The notes beneath the pieces were generated by a model. That model saw only the letters and a program-made list of their open reading frames with translations, ran no database searches and had not been told where the DNA came from. The translations under genes and the position numbers were made by a program. From positions 19,758,723-19,822,722 of the forward strand of contig NC_134282.1 in the NCBI RefSeq assembly GCF_949628215.1: 64,000 nt of DNA, in the 5' to 3' direction. Each line of letters starts with the position of its first letter. The first letter of the stretch is position 1. The stretch is from Phalacrocorax aristotelis (lineage: Eukaryota; Chordata; Aves; Suliformes; Phalacrocoracidae). This document shows positions 8,501 through 18,200 of this stretch, in pieces.

Positions 8501-9185
8501 CTACGCCGACGTGCGGGCGGGCCGCTCCGCCGCCGAGAAGCCCCCGCCGGCGGCGGCGGCGACAGCGGCGGCGGCTTCCCCGGAGCTGCCGCGGCCGGCG
8601 GCTGAGCTGTCGGCGGCGCCGCCGCGCTCCTCCTCCCTGCTCGGGGGCCCCGGCGCGGGCAGCGCCTTCACCCGCGTCAGCCTCAGCCCCGGCCGCAACC
8701 AGAGCGCCAAGGTGATCCGAGCCGACCCGCAGGGCGGCCGGCGGCGACACAGCTCCGAGACCTTCTCGTCCACGCCAAGCGCCGCCCGCGGAGCGGCGGC
8801 GTGCGGCGGCGGGGGCCTCGGGGCGCCCTTCCCCTGCGGCGGCGCGGGGGGCGCCGAGGACGTGAAGCGCCACAGCTCGGCCTCTTTCGAGAACGTCTGG
8901 CTGCGGCCCGCCGCGGGGGAGGCGGCCGGCGCCCCCGCCGCCCGCCGGGAGCCAGGGGCCGCCCCCGCCCTGGAGAACGGGCTCAACTACATCGACCTGG
9001 ACTTGGTGAAGGACTTCAGCCACCGCCGCCACCACCACCTCCACCCCGCCGCCGAGGGCGCCGCTCTGCCGGGGGGGAAGCCGCCGCCGCCGCAGCCCTC
9101 GGGCCAGCCTCGCGGGAGCGGCCACGCCAGCGACGACTTAAGCGCGTACGCCAGCATCAGCTTCCAGAAGCGGGAGGAGATGTAG
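5571..9185 (+). CDS. IRS1: Insulin receptor substrate 1 (IRS1), 1204 aa, single coding exon
   Basis: IRS1 is the cytoplasmic docking adaptor that insulin and IGF1 receptors phosphorylate on tyrosine, recruiting PI3K, GRB2 and SHP2. The start is the ATG at 5571 (MASPTDNNEG) because it aligns with the mammalian N terminus; the frame stays open upstream to a TAA at 5286-5288 without another ATG. The PH domain covers about 14-117 and the PTB domain about 161-265, with phosphotyrosine-binding Arg213 and Arg228 present. Docking tyrosines are Y470 (YICM), Y555 (YTEM), Y610 and Y632 (YMPM), Y665 (YMMM), Y713 (YINM), Y877 (YVNI, GRB2 type), Y911 (YMNM), Y946 (YVTM), and Y1140 (YIDL) and Y1193 (YASI) for SHP2. 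Odd points: a His-rich insert at 121-132, YADV instead of mammalian YADM at Y978, and very GC-rich coding DNA after about codon 720. Human IRS1 is 1242 aa. Confidence 0.98.
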   Translation: MASPTDNNEGFFSDVRKVGYLRKPKSMHKRFFVLRAASESGPARLEYYENEKKWRHKSGAPKRSIPLESCFNINKRADSKNKHLVALYTKDEHFAIAADSEPEQESWYQALLQLHNRVKGHHHLHHHHHHHHSDVTFGGSNAGLGEAGEDSYGEVAPGPAFKEVWQVILKPKGLGQTKNLIGIYRLCLTNKTISFVKLNSDAAAVVLQLLNIRRCGHSENFFFIEVGRSAVTGPGEFWMQVDDSVVAQNMHETILEAMRAMSEEFRPRSKSQSSSNCSNPISVPLRSRHHVNNPPPSQVGLSRRSRTESVTATSPAGGGGGGTGGKPSSFRVRASSDGEGTMSRPASVDGSPVSPSANRTHSHRHRGNSRLHPPLNHSRSIPMPSSRCSPSATSPVSLSSSSTSGHGSTSDCLFPRRSSASVSGSPSDGGFISSDEYGSSPCDFRSSFRSVTPDSLGHTPPARGDEELNYICMGGKATSSCCSLAAPNGHFITRSCHPQHQPRYPSTPCCPRGGSEEVADLEKAFRKRTHSAGTSPTISHQKTPSQSSVASIEEYTEMLPSYPCGGSRLPSYRHSAFVPTHSYPEECLEMHHLDSGHHRTNSAPHTDDGYMPMSPGVAPVPSGGGPPKGGDYMPMSPKSVSAPQQIVNPGRGGRHPPATVDSNGYMMMSPSGSYSPDSGSAGYGKIWTNGASHHPKLSVESNEGKLPCGGSDYINMSPASGSTTSTPPDCYFGGAGQPGVEDAATAAHHKPIYSYFSLPRSFKHVHRRGGGGPAAAGEEGSPQPRIALGSGRLLYAAEDSSSSTSSDSLGGGGGGTEGVPPPQAQPPRKVDTAVQTKGRLARPTRLSLGGPKASTLPRAREQPPLLLPPEPKSPGEYVNIEFIAGEKPAFPLAALGLSLPPPPGNEGAEEYMNMELGPPRGPGFAAGRAAPAARPVRGAAPGGRDYVTMQVGSAVAGGSCSDCADSPSPCSPALLLSYADVRAGRSAAEKPPPAAAATAAAASPELPRPAAELSAAPPRSSSLLGGPGAGSAFTRVSLSPGRNQSAKVIRADPQGGRRRHSSETFSSTPSAARGAAACGGGGLGAPFPCGGAGGAEDVKRHSSASFENVWLRPAAGEAAGAPAARREPGAAPALENGLNYIDLDLVKDFSHRRHHHLHPAAEGAALPGGKPPPPQPSGQPRGSGHASDDLSAYASISFQKREEM
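5931..5966 (+). repeat. Histidine-codon repeat in IRS1 (residues 121-132)
   Basis: Twelve codons encode three His, one Leu and eight His (CAC/CAT repeats) in the linker between the PH and PTB domains. In human IRS1, as remembered, this linker has only two His followed by an Ala/Gly-rich stretch. Trinucleotide repeats of this kind vary in length. Both CAC and CAT are used, so the run has been stable long enough to acquire synonymous changes. Confidence 0.85.
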
Positions 9186-9250
9186 GAGCCGGGCGGCCGC
9201 CGAGGAAGGTGAGCCGGGGGAGGGGCGGGGCGGGACGGGACGGGGGGTTG
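7740..9250 (+). other. Second CpG-rich block over the 3' half of IRS1 coding sequence
   Basis: From about 7740 almost every third codon position is G or C and CpG is dense, in contrast to the mixed third positions before it (for example 6840-6900). The encoded protein becomes rich in Ala, Gly and Pro, with runs such as six Gly and (PAAAAATAAAA)-like stretches. High GC continues through the donor into the first few hundred bases of the intron. This may be an intragenic CpG island or the result of GC-biased gene conversion. Confidence 0.7.
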
Positions 9251-9649
9251 AACGGCCCCGGGCCCCTCTGTGAGGGCAGAGGGCCGAGGCTGCTTCTTGT
9301 GATTTCTTCGGGGGACCGGCAGCTCGCAGAGCCCGGTGCAGCAGGGCCTGGGGCATCCTCCTCCGGGAGGCTTTGGGAGATGCCGCAGCCCGAGCAGCCG
9401 CGGCTGTGACGCTTGGGGTTAGTTTCTTTGCCTGTTTTGGCTTTAATATCTGCAGCCGGTTTTGGTGGCAAAAGCACCCGGGAGGACAGCATCCCTTGCG
9501 GGTGTCCCCGCCGCTGGCTCCCACCTGCACGGGCCGGTGGGTTGTCGCCGAAGCACGCTGGGAGCTCCTGCTGAGGCCCCGGTGCAGTGCAGTGCTTGCT
9601 GTGTTGCCATATCTCTTTACTTTTCAGAATCGGGTGTGTTTCAGCAGTA

Positions 9650-9673
9650 TGTATGGGGGGGGGGGGAGGGGAG
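9650..9673 (+). repeat. G-rich tract in intron start
   Basis: A run of about twelve G followed by AGGGGAGGAG lies near the GC-rich start of the intron, a short polypurine stretch with G-quadruplex potential. No gene association beyond its intronic place. Confidence 0.6.
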
Positions 9674-12600
9674 GAGTGAATTAGCTGTAGCATAGGGCCA
9701 GAGACAGGAAACTCCCGTTGTAACGCCAGGTTGTTCAGTGATCACTCTTGTGGCCAAGGGTGAAGCCAGGTGCGTGGCTGCTTTCCCGTGTCCAAAACAC
9801 AGCTAACGGCATCTACCCCACAGGGCTGTGATGAGTGTTAATTCAGCTTTGTTTGGAAGGTATTCTGAACTTGAAAAAGGCTTCAGAGCGCTCTGTCACT
9901 GGTGTTTCAAGTGATACTCAGCTCGGTTGTTCCACGCTTACAGCATGCTTACAGCAGCGTTACAAACTGCATAAGAAACGGGCCATGTGAACTGTGTGTC
10001 TTTGGCATCAACTGATGCGTTCTCTATTTCCTTGAAACTTTTCATTTTTAATACCGGAAGAACTTCCACCAGGCTGTTGCACGTTGATTACAGGCGTGTA
10101 AGATGAGTAGGAGCATTGTTGCAAGCAACGTGAAGCGACATGGGAACTTCTTGTAGCACTTAACAAATGTATCTTGTCTAGAGCTCAGGTCCTACAGTGC
10201 ACCTGTGTGAGTCCTCTCATGAAAGGGGAAGGCCGTTTTGGTGCAGACAAGCACTAGTAGGTAGCTGTCCAGTTAATGTTGTTGAGACACTTGATTTTAG
10301 CAGTTCTCTACATCCTTGAGCTGCAGCAATCACAGTAGTTTAAGTAGTTGTTACGAATGTGTGCAATGACATTAGGGTATGAATCTCATACCACTGTTTA
10401 CATTTTAAGTGTAATAAGCTTACTATTTGTATTGCTTGTTTGCTCAGCTCAAGGGGACACTGAGGGCTGGTCTTGGATATGATGCCTGGGATCTTATGTT
10501 CACCATTTTTGTATGTTTTCCATCCTTATAACCTCAACAAAAGCAAAACAATGTCTTTGCATTTGCTACGTAGCACTTGCTGCTGTTGCCTGTTCGAGCA
10601 ATGCAGTATTAGGTGTTAGTCTTACGTGACCTTTGAATACCAGGTTAATTTCAAAGTTTGAGGTAAGGTTTAAGATCAGTGCAGATATTGCTGGTCTGGT
10701 TCAGATGGTAACTGGTAGAAAACGGTTAGTTTTGTGGACATCTGAAAGGAGCATGCTGGCTGTCACAACGCGCTGTCTGTGACCAGACTTACACTGCCAC
10801 GCCCTTTCTCTCTTCGGGGATGTGCTTGCAAGAGCCTTTCTAGACTGTCTTCGAGATGCCTCCCCTTACCCTGGGAATCTGTATCTGCCTAGGGCAGCGT
10901 TGGTGTTACAAGCTCTTCAGGAGGGGACTTTTACCAGAGGATGCAGCAACTTGTGCTATAAGTCACATTGCTAGGAGCATCACCTTTTTTTCCCCTCTGT
11001 TGCGCGCTAAGATTGGGGGAGCAAGTGTGAGAGAAAATCCTCTGTCGGCATGTGGATAAATAATAAACATGTGCAGGAGTATGAGAATGCAGGTCTGGGG
11101 GGGAAGCAGTGTCATAACTGCTTACTTACACAGTTTTTTTCCAAATGCACTCTTCAGTTTTGCTGTAGACAACTTATTTAATTGCTCCTGTCTGTCATCT
11201 TTAACATAAAAGCTGTGGCAATGTTCTCCATCATGGTTTAGGTAGTTACCTGCTGTGATGATGCTGTTCAGTGGAGGATCAGGATGTGGAAGGCCTGATA
11301 TAATAGCATGCTGAAAAATATTATACAGATGTTTTTCAGAGCAGCGTTGTGAAAGGTAGTGTTTAATAAAGTAATTGCTGTTTGAAGTTGGTTCTTATTT
11401 CCCCAAATTAGGATTGGACTGAGCAAGCACAGCTTCTTCTGGCAGGCAGGGCAAGAGTCAGGCTATAATTATACGGGGAGTCTGTAGCCATGGCTGTTCC
11501 CTTTCCCTTCCCACTATAAAGCTGTGTTAGTTGCTTGTAGCTGTCTCAGACATTAACCCTTCGGACTCTTATTTCCCAGGATAGATTTTTTGCCATCAGC
11601 TGAAACTTGCCTCGCAAAATTCAGCCTGACTAGCTCATCTGTTGTCGAGTGTGTTAAGAAAAAAACCCCAGCAATGTTTTGTCCATGTTAAACCATTCTT
11701 ACAGCTGTTTTTTTGACAAGTCCTCATACCTTTTTTGCTTTGGAAGTGGAACTTAGGTTTGGCAGGGGAATCGGCCCACGTAGGTTATACCTTATGCCGT
11801 TCCTGAGAAAACCTGCTTGGAGGTGAGTGATTTACAGGCCTGTAAACAGTGTGTTTGCACATGCCTGAAAAAGTTGTTGAGCACCTTCAGCTAAACTGTT
11901 CTCCTGAAAACTCTATGTGCAGTGAGGGTGTTCCAGTCCCTGGAAGCTTTGCATGCCCTTTCCAACGAGCAGCCAAGTGGGCTGTGGTGCCTCAGCCTTG
12001 GCCAGCTTCCCCCTGTGCTCCTCCTGGCAGGTGAAGCTGCTCAGGCTGAGAGCGGGGAGGCTGTGGTTGTTGTTTCTCCCATTGGTGTCTGAGCAATACA
12101 AAAGCGGAAGGGAAAGCTACTGGGTATCTTTGCAGGTATGGCAGAGAGATCATCTGGACCTGGGAAGGGAGAGGTGAAACTGCAGGTATCAGAACAAGAG
12201 ATGGGGAAGGCTGCATTAAGTAATCTTTCTTTGCTCTCCATGTCTTTCATGGGTTGTTGTTTACACTTTTAATCTCAGAAGTGGCAAAGGGACTGCACGT
12301 GCTTCCCCTCCCCCCCCGCCTCCCTGAGCAGCCTTCCACCCCAAAGGCAAAAACTATCTGGATAACTTTTGTTTTATCCATTCTGGAATTTTGTGTTTTT
12401 CCAGACTGCAAGACAAGGACTCCAAATGTTGGCCATTCACCTCCTAATGGGTAAAATGATTGTTGCGGCTTTGCTGCAAGCTAGCTAACTCCTCTCTTCT
12501 TCCCTGCTCCCCTCTCCGCCCTCCAGCCACCCCCAAGTTGCTCAGGCATTACATTCTGAAGTATTTTTAACGTCTTTCAAGTGTATTTATTTCTCCTAAC

Positions 12601-14949
12601 ATTAAAGATACTGGCTGAAATAATCACATTGTTTTCCAAATGTAATTAAAAAACATTTCTCTCGCACCCACAGCATTCCTCTGCACTCTCCCATCCCATT
12701 GCCTTCCCTGTCATATATTCTTGGCTGTTCCCTAACAGCTGACCCTGCCCTAGCCTTCCTAGCTCTCTTCTCTCATCCTGTTAAAAAGTGCAGCAATTTC
12801 AACGCAGCCCCACATGCTTCCCTGCCCAAACGCTTCCCTCTGCTTCAGAGAATTGGGTAGTGGTGCGTGTGCCTAGCCTAGCCTGTGACTCTTTGGTGCT
12901 TGGGTCCTCTGATAAGTGGACTGTTGTACTGTAGCTGGAAGGCCACATTGCTGCAGCAGCCAAATCATGCTGGGAAACACCAGCCTATGACATGGAGAAA
13001 GTGAGGGGAGAGCGGTGTTGCTGTAAGGCAAAGTTTTCTTCCTGCTTACGGTTTTGCATGCGTAGATGAGCAGATATTGTGGATATGCTGTGGATCCTGC
13101 TTTTGGGATTTCTGTGAGAAGAGAAGGCTCCTAGCATGAGGAGGGGTTTTGAAGATGAACCGCTGATAGCTTGTGTTCTGAGTATATAGTAAAAAAAATA
13201 TTCCAAAAAGGAAACCATTAGATGTTGGCTCCGGAGAAACAGGAAAGGCTGTAGTAGGATAGTAGCATGCATCCAGGTATGTGGCTTTGATCTCTGGAGC
13301 TTCAAAGCAAAGCTATTATTCCCCTCATTTCCATTTTGCTGATGAGTCTGAGAACTAGGGAAAGCGAGTGCTAATAACACCAAATAGAGTGTGTAGTGTG
13401 AGCAAGTGGTAACTTGGCTCACTCGCCGCTTTACTGACGCCTGTTTTACCCAGTGCATGGGTGGTTTGGGGTTTTTTGGTGATGTAAGGAAATGGAATAC
13501 AGTAAAATGGGGATACAGTACAATGACATCTATACGGTTGTCATGCCTTTTTTCTGGGTCCAGTTAAAGCAGAGCCCTGCTGAGGAGAAGAGCTAAACAT
13601 TTGTTTGGGTCTCATGAGGATACACATGATGGTAAACAGAAAATTACCCATACTCGGATTTTTTTGTTGGGACACTGCTTGCTTTTTAATTTTATTTCTT
13701 TAATAGTTCTCAATAGCTGGTTTTGTTTCCTCAAGTTAAAAACTTACGGTGGAAGGACTGAAACACAGCAAATGCCAAAACGAGATGTGTACAATTAAAA
13801 TAAGATTTTTTTAGGGGAAGTTGTTTCCAGAACTGAAAGAACAGACATTTTTGTAGTTTTGGGTCAGCACCAAGGTAAATACCAGTAAGTTATGAAAGTT
13901 TTCCATGCTTTATGGGTGTTACTGTAGACAAAACAGTGTGTTTCTTACTGTATGCACACACCGGTTTTTCCCCATACCTAATTATTTGCCAAAATTGAAC
14001 CTGTGTCTCCACATACTTGCATATTTGCAGTTCTCTTGTTTAACAAGACCACAAGCTTATAATTAATGTTTGAGGGTTTCGGCTTTTTTGGGGGTTTGGT
14101 TTTGTGTTGGGTTTTTTTTTTTTTGTAATTTAGACAGTAGATCGGTTCCTTTAATCTAGCTACATTAAATTGTAGCACTGATAATTTCCCCGCCTCCACC
14201 TTCATTTTAATGACAAGTTTCTTGGGGCTTTTTTGATTTCCTGGATTAAAAATTGGAAATGTCTTATTTATAAACCAATTCAGTCGATTATGAAGTACTA
14301 TCTGGACTTCTTTAGCTCATAGGTTTCATATTTAGTCAATGTTTAAACTGGTTTCTGAATGTGGTTTAAATTTGAAAATGAAACAGGACATTGCAGGGCA
14401 AGGATGATGCTCATTTTTAACTAGCAACTGTGGAGAGAGATGTTTCCTTAGATAACACTTGTAAATGGAGATTTACAACTCTTAAATAAAATGCGGCAAG
14501 CAGCTGTGGAGTAGGAATGTTACTTGACCAATATCTTCAGTAGGTTGCGTTGTTTCAGGAGTGCTTTATAATACATGAAATTTTGATAGTCATTGGGACT
14601 GTACAGTTTTCATAACTTCATAAATACATAAATGCAAGCACTGAAAGTAAAATGTACTTGAATATTCTTTTGAACAAGTTGCAGTAACTGTATAATAGCT
14701 TGCTTGTGAAGAAAGTGGGGTGGGTTTTTTGCAGTTTATTGAAGATCCGAAAGTGGATCTGTTTTGAACTGATTATCGTGCAAATAAAGTCACTAGTGAA
14801 CATAAACTTTGAAAAAAAAATCATGGTGTCAAGTGATACAGAAGAGAAATAGATATTATTTTCCAAAACTAATTTGAGACTAGATTTAATTGCTGTGCCA
14901 AGTCTCATTGAAAACTAATTATTACGTTTCATTGACAGAGTTATGAAAC

Positions 14950-15290
14950 ACAGTACTCTTAAGGGATAGGAGGGAAAAGGGGGGAAATGCTGTTGATGGG
15001 ACCCTTGCTGTGGCTAAAAGAGAGACTATGGGATGCTGACAGAAGCTAATGGGGAGTTAGAGGTACAGGCTGGGGCATAGTCAGAGAAACTGGTATGGGA
15101 GGGAGATGGAACTGAGACATAGAAATTACTTAGGGGACACAGGAGCTGTGATATGATGACATGGGTGGAGGGAATTGCAGGGCGTTCATGATCTGAAGGC
15201 AGTTGGGATGGTGGTACGTGAAAGTGTGAGGATGAGTACAGAGCAGTGCAGAGAGCCTGGATATGTACAGAGAGCTTATTCTAGAGGTGC
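14950..15290 (+). repeat. Purine-rich, G/A-skewed patch in intron
   Basis: About 340 bases are strongly enriched in A and G on the + strand with repeated short words such as gggatg, ggagtt, gagatgg and cagag, unlike the T-rich neighbours. It has no clear unit length. It may be a decayed tandem repeat or remnant of an old element; identity not determined. Confidence 0.35.
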
Positions 15291-18200
15291 TCATTTTGCA
15301 TGGTACTACAGTTTTCTGAAGTTATTTTTACTTCTGTATTTTTCTTTTGATCTTTATTACTGGGATAGATACTGTTTAGAAAGCACGTGTGTTCCTTATT
15401 TGTGATCAGATTTATTTTTTTTATTAATATTACTTGGATATTCTGCTGACCTTAACAGGATGATGTGCATGGTAAGGTAAGCAGAATTTGACTCCAGCTC
15501 TTCTTTCCTGAATTGTTTTTCTTCTAGCATCCCTGTCACAACCATAGCTGTAAAAGGTAGGAATTTGAGTTAAGTACAATATAAGTAAGAATGCCTGAAT
15601 TTTAACATTACGAAACCTTGTTTTTATAAAAAACATATAATGAAAGGAGAACTATATTCACACAGGTTTTTTTAACTGCAGTATTTTGTTCTTTACACTC
15701 TACTACTTGGACAGTTACACATTTGATTAAAAATGAGGTTCATTAGTTTCATAATTTGACTTATGGTTAGTAAGTATAGATTCCCATAAAATAGTTTAAA
15801 GATTATCTTGTATAAGAAAATCTGAAATGGCAAAATTATTGTGGCTTGTTACAGCAGATCTTGTGTTTTTCATTTTGTTGTAAGAGCTGCAACACAAATA
15901 TATTTACATTAACAAATGCATCTGAATTCCCTATTTGTCAGAATGCTAAAAGCTGGCTTTTGGTCATGTGTACGTAATCTTGTGTGTTAGAGGATCTATT
16001 AATAAAAGTGAATAGCATTATTCTATTTTTACATCATTCTGGGTTTTTGATAAACTATAATCGTGATGATTATTAGTCTGAATACATGAGACAGAGGTAG
16101 TAAAGGAGAGGTGGCAGTAACTTAAAAGATTTCCAAGTTTAACAGCTTTACTCTCTGCTTACAGAAATGATGGGAAATACAACAAAAGCCAAGGTGTGAA
16201 CAGATAAAGGAGATTTAAATAAGCCTGGCACTCTTAACTAACTAAAAGATGTCTTGATATATATCTCTCTGATCATGTTTGACATATCTAGGTCATGTTC
16301 TCTGAAGACTATTATTAGAGATTTAACCTTGGGTAATTGCAAAGTGTATTTTCTTCAGAGTAGTTTTTGATCAGGTAGGTGAGACAGTGAAAGTTTGTGT
16401 GTGTTCAACTGCTTGTAATAATTTGGGAGTCTAGTTAAAAGAACTGGTGTCAGCCCCTGAGCTGTAAGGTGAAATGTACCATTTTCGTGGCGTATCACAG
16501 AGGATTTGCCTGTGTACATTTTGTCAAGTGTTGTAAAATTCCTTTTTTTTTGAAATCAGAGGATGTGGAAGAAATGACCTGTTAAATTTTCAAATAAGAT
16601 ACGCCTCAGGAAGAATGGAGTCACGTTGTACACTTTACAGCTAGTAGAGCTGTGGAAGTTTTCGTGCACGTTTGAATTGTCTGATGATACATGTTATAAA
16701 ACGCAGGAAGGTAGTAGCCTGAGAGAATCCACAACCTTAATTTACTGTGTTTCTTCTTCCCTACCCAGCCCTCAGCTCCCTGCCGCCCCAGTCTGTGTAG
16801 GTTGGGTATTTGTAACCCACTAGGGCACCTAGGCATTGGCCAAGCTTTCTTTGAAATACAGAATCTGTGTGAATAGAAAAAAATATGAATTATCTGTAAG
16901 CCTTGGTTCTGGTCCAGTTTCAGCTGTCTGGATTTCAGTGTGGTGCACAAATATTTGTTAAGACATAACTATGGGGCAGTAACTCTATAAGCTGGCTTTG
17001 CCAGTCAATAAAGTACATAACTAGCCTGTGAACAGGAGCTTTCCTTCAGTGGAACCAGTTCCCTGAGGGAGTAAAAAGCTCAAACATGTGGAGTGGGGGA
17101 GACTAAGCCAGTGGTTGCATGGGTTCCTTCTGCCCTTACTTCACTGAATTGTAGACTTTAAAAAATCCCAAACCCAACTGAAAGCTGCTCTTCATTCTCC
17201 TTGCAAGATCCTGGATGTCTTTACCTCACTAGTAACATCTACGTCTAAGCGCTGTGCCCAGAGTTGTGGAGAAGACATGTGTCTTGGTTGAAAGAATCAA
17301 AGAACCCCAGGAAGTGTCGGGTGGATGCAGAAGACTCAGTTCGTTGCTCCTCTTATGGCATCTCTCAGCTGGGGTCTTGCTGTTTATCAGTTTTTTAAGT
17401 GACCGTAGAGGAGTGGAAGGGAGGTGGGAAGCTTGAAAGGCTGTGGCTGAAGCTGTGATTTGCTTGTTTCAGTTCTGACTTGAGCTTCCCGTGCCCTGTG
17501 CTGCGTACGAGAGATGCAAAAAGACATCTAGACTGACAGCTGATGTGTATCGGTGAGGGAACCTTTTAGATTAAAACAGCGGATGGTAATTAATCTTCAC
17601 CATACCTGGCCCTCATTTTGAAGAAAAGATTGCTGTGTTAGAAAACAAAATTTTAATCCCTAGAGAACAGGGAACAAGCAACAGGGGAGACATCTTGGCT
17701 TCACAGACCAGTTCAGAAGGCCTCTGTATGCACTGCACACCAGGCGAGTGCTGGTGCCCGAGCCTAAGTAACATTCAGTTATTTTGCTGAAATACCTTGA
17801 AAATTACTAGAGTGAGGAGACTATGGTCTTCCAGTAACTTCTCAGTGGAGTTTGGTGATTTCTATGTATGTGATTGACAAGGTGTTTGGGAGTCAGCGTC
17901 AACAGGGATGAATGTGGTATGCAAGAGCCTTCATACTGGTATTAAAAAAAGGGGAGGGAAAAAAAAGTCTTCTCTTTCCGAGAGAAGATACAGGTGCAAC
18001 AGAATGTCTTTTGCTGTGCCTGCGCCTCCCATGACATAGGGCTGGTAACATCTGCTGCCTTCCCTGGCAAGATACAGTGTGCTTTTTCATGGCACCCATG
18101 AAATGATACCCAGAGAAATAAAGTTTGGGCACTTCTGCAGAAATGATGGCTGTTGGTCCATTTCTGAGTCTTGCAGGCACTGTAGGTAAATGATGGAGAA

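Larger units (their letters stand above)
4230..9208 (+). other. IRS1: IRS1 exon 1 (5' leader, full coding sequence, 23 bases of 3'UTR)
   Basis: The exon begins at an undetermined start site (taken here as just after the TATA-like box) and ends at the splice donor AAG|GTGAGC, with the last exon base at 9208. The stop TAG is at 9183-9185, only 23 bases before the junction. That is inside the 50-55 base limit, so the downstream splice should not trigger nonsense-mediated decay. The human gene has the same arrangement. Confidence 0.75.

Noticed and set aside
7851..9125. 424-codon minus-strand frame opposite IRS1
   Set aside because: It is a shadow of GC-rich coding sequence; stops are rare on the opposite strand there, and its Arg/Ala/Gly-rich product has no domain.
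12985..13458. 157-codon minus-strand frame in the intron
   Set aside because: No domain or homology recognised; composition resembles random translation.
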